This document shows, one piece after another, positions 63,121-64,000 of a DNA stretch of 64,000 nucleotides; positions within the stretch are counted from its first letter, which is position 1; each line of letters starts with the position of its first letter. Position numbers and translations under genes: made by a program. The notes beneath the pieces are model-generated. The model had not been told where the DNA came from, searched no databases, and saw only the letters and a list, made by a program, of their open reading frames with translations. The stretch covers positions 125,291,122 through 125,355,121 of the forward strand of contig CM060172.1 of the NCBI GenBank assembly GCA_030549775.1, in the 5' to 3' direction. The stretch is from Tamarix chinensis (taxonomy: Eukaryota; Streptophyta; Magnoliopsida; Caryophyllales; Tamaricaceae).

Positions 63121-63538
63121 TAGGGATGACAACGGATCCCTGTGGGGATGGGGATGCTACCCCTATCCTCGAACCCAAAAAATATCCCCGTCCTAGAACC
63201 TGCCCCATTCCTCAATTTTTACTAACGAAGATTTCCTACCCCAATCCTTGTGGGGAATATATCCCCATCCTCGCCCCATACTTAATTTTTTTAACAAATT
63301 ATTTTCTTTATTATTCTTATTTTTTAATTTTTTATAGAAAAATATAATGTTATAATATATTTATGTATGTATGTATATGTATATTATATCGGGGCAGGTT
63401 CAGGGATGGGGACCCGATCTCCATCATCAAAAAATTTTTTGCATTCAAATCCATTCCCGATTATTTCTCCTAAACTTGAACCCAAATAGAAAATTCCCAA
63501 CGCACCCCTGAACCTATGGGGATTTTTTCCATCCCTAG
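63121..63538. mobile_element. hAT-type MITE, TAGGGATG...CATCCCTA
   Basis: The 418-bp element begins TAGGGATGACAACGG and ends TTTTTTCCATCCCTA. Flanks GGTAGAGG and GGTAGGGG match at 7/8. The interior is rich in GGGGAT/ATCCCC repeats typical of this plant MITE type. Copy 1 lacks it at the matching place. A 79-codon frame over its left half is a by-product. Confidence 0.85.
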
Positions 63539-63903
63539 GTAGGGGTCGAGCATCATATGTCAATTCTTAAATCTAAGAATTGAATTGAGAAAATAAAATA
63601 TGAAAAGAAAATATTTAGGTTGTACATAATAACAGTGAGCAACATGTAGGGTTAAGTCGAGTCAATAGATAATATTAACCTCAATATTATACTATAGTTA
63701 TATTAAAATTAAGGGTAAAAGAGTACTTATATATCAATTAAATGGGTATGTATATGGACACGAGTATTGATATGGATACCATGTACCTATATTCATACCT
63801 AGTTTTTTCCTCCTTCTTTTATGCCTGTATCCATATCCTTTTAACTATCCTTTTGATAAAATCCCTTAGGTTTTAGATATAATCTACCTCCTTTATATCC
63901 CTA

Positions 63904-64000
63904 ACTTTAAAGTGTGGAGGTATTTGGCTAAGGTGGATTTACCATCTTTTAAACTTGAAAATATTGGACCTAAGACTGTGGATGTAATATTTGTTGGTTA
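63904..64000 (+). pseudogene. Copia integrase region continues after the insertion
   Basis: After the target duplication the copia frame resumes with VWRYLAKVDLP and GPKTVDVIFVG, the known C-terminal integrase segment, and runs off the window end. The reverse transcriptase and 3' LTR should lie just beyond. Confidence 0.85.

Larger units (their letters stand above)
61331..63903 (+). mobile_element. hAT-like non-autonomous element, copy 2, perfect 8-bp target duplication
   Basis: ACTTTAAA lies at 61323-61330 and 63904-63911. The left end TAGGGATGGAAATGGG and the reverse complement of the right end, TAGGGATATAAAGGAG, match at 12-13 of 16. It interrupts the copia integrase: the flanks rejoin in frame when it and one duplication copy are discounted. 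Removing two later MITEs leaves about 1.5 kb, with no transposase. It is the better-preserved relative of the element at 25343. Confidence 0.85.

Noticed and set aside
1..64000. CRISPR arrays, bacterial operons, tRNA or rRNA genes
   Set aside because: The regular repeats are direct tandem repeats without unique spacers. No cloverleaf or rRNA was recognised apart from the 5S-like part of the Cassandra LTR, and gene structure is eukaryotic.

Overview
The window is nuclear DNA of a seed plant, most likely a dicot with a repeat-rich genome. Evidence for this is one spliced plant gene with GT-AG introns, plant-type Ty1/copia and L1-type LINE relics, a Cassandra-type LTR carrying a 5S-derived promoter, hAT- and Stowaway-like MITEs, and many AT microsatellites. 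I cannot name the species.

Only one intact gene is supported: phytoene synthase (PSY), on the + strand at 54398-58057. It has six coding exons (520, 51, 173, 236, 193 and 180 nt), 450 codons, both Asp-rich catalytic motifs, a leader intron at 53692-54089 and likely upstream ORFs. It is the entry enzyme of the plastid carotenoid pathway. Everything else is repeats or sequence without a recognisable gene.

Layout: 1-24.8 kb is a cluster of large non-coding elements of 3.2-5.6 kb. Each starts TGTAA(T/C)ACCCC-like, ends GGGG(T/G)(G/A)TTACA-like and is flanked by 5-bp direct repeats. I read them as giant solo LTRs. A 306-bp Cassandra LTR sits in the first and a 3.15-kb LINE in the third. From 25.3 to 38.3 kb is a nest up to five insertions deep inside an old hAT-like element. 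From 40.2 to 51.1 kb, another solo-LTR-like element (3.65 kb, perfect GTAGG repeats) has been hit by a MITE, and its 3' end lies in a tandem duplication of about 3.67 kb (two full units and a deleted third) made mostly of very AT-rich arrays. From 51.1 to 53.5 kb is the PSY upstream region, with a G-box/I-box pair about 1.9 kb before the leader. From 59.3 kb to the end is a decayed Ty1/copia element whose integrase region is split by a second copy of the hAT-like element, which itself holds two MITEs.

Because the hAT-like element occurs twice (25.3-38.3 kb and 61.3-63.9 kb) and the 3.67-kb unit occurs twice, each copy serves as an empty site for insertions in the other. That makes several boundaries and the order of events unusually secure from sequence alone. 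I saw no convincing new gene system. The most novel material is structural: the giant TG...CA elements, their hairpins and palindrome, and the reciprocal empty sites.
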